A stretch of DNA of 5,887 nt from Maribacter sp. (GTDB lineage: Bacteria > Bacteroidota > Bacteroidia > Flavobacteriales > Flavobacteriaceae): NCBI GenBank assembly GCA_018679695.1, contig JAHHKH010000165.1:1-5887 (forward strand). Reading direction: 5' to 3'. The position numbers were made by a program, and so were the translations under genes. The notes beneath the pieces were generated by a model. That model was not told where the DNA came from. It did no database searches and saw only the letters and a list, made by a program, of their open reading frames with translations. Shown piece after piece: positions 5,820 to 5,887 of this stretch; position 1 is the first letter of the stretch; each line of letters opens with the position of its first letter.

Positions 5820-5887
5820 GATGTTGCACTTGTCGGAGGGGGTGCTTATCCCCAACCTGGGGAAATTTCACTCTCCCATAATGGGGT
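5820..5887 (+). pseudogene. Second, partial copy of yifB (internal fragment), running off the right edge
   Basis: This stretch is 67 of 68 bases identical to 4115-4182, in the same orientation, and the reading frame is open through the visible part (DVALVGGGAYPQPGEIS...). The sequence just before it (5760-5819) does not resemble the upstream part of yifB, so this copy lacks its first half, including Walker A. It could be the start of a tandem duplication with a 1705-bp unit (4115-5819), a decayed paralogue, or the end of a contig that stopped in a repeat. The last 53 bases are identical without interruption, which is in the range of an assembler word size. Confidence 0.75.

Overview
The window looks like chromosomal DNA of a marine-type member of the Flavobacteriaceae (Bacteroidota). 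This rests on a YifB/ComM protein of typical flavobacterial sequence, a DUF6090-type membrane protein, two lipoproteins with Bacteroidota-style signal peptides (one with a C-K-D-D surface-export signal), AT-rich start regions without strong Shine-Dalgarno sites, and TTTG / TAnnTTTG-like promoter words. The genus cannot be fixed from this sequence.

Layout, left to right. (1) 1-938 is a broken IS110-family transposase, cut by the left edge and disabled by an in-frame TAG and a one-base frameshift. (2) 979-2445 (minus) encodes a vanadium-dependent haloperoxidase-like lipoprotein with all recognised active-site residues. (3) 2446-2700 is a structured intergenic repeat with several hairpins. (4) 2701-3105 (minus) encodes a small lipoprotein of unknown function, closely bracketed by a 16-bp inverted repeat. 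(5) 3281-4816 (plus) is the YifB/ComM AAA+ ATPase gene, the only clearly core gene here. (6) 4984-5712 (minus) is a DUF6090-type single-pass membrane protein. (7) 5820-5887 repeats an internal piece of the YifB gene (67 of 68 bases) and runs off the right edge.

The genes do not form an evident pathway. YifB is a housekeeping or DNA-uptake gene of higher GC content, flanked by AT-richer accessory genes on the opposite strand. The two minus-strand lipoprotein genes share an architecture: a near-identical 26-nt repeat begins 7-10 nt after each stop codon. An IS110-family element abuts one copy. This looks like cassette-style or repeat-mediated acquisition, but no recombinase other than the dead IS110 transposase is visible.

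The strongest anomalies are the second YifB fragment at the right edge (tandem duplication, pseudogene or assembly-graph end), the shared 3' repeats, and the inverted repeat enclosing the small lipoprotein gene. I see no CRISPR array, tRNA, rRNA or recognisable defence system.
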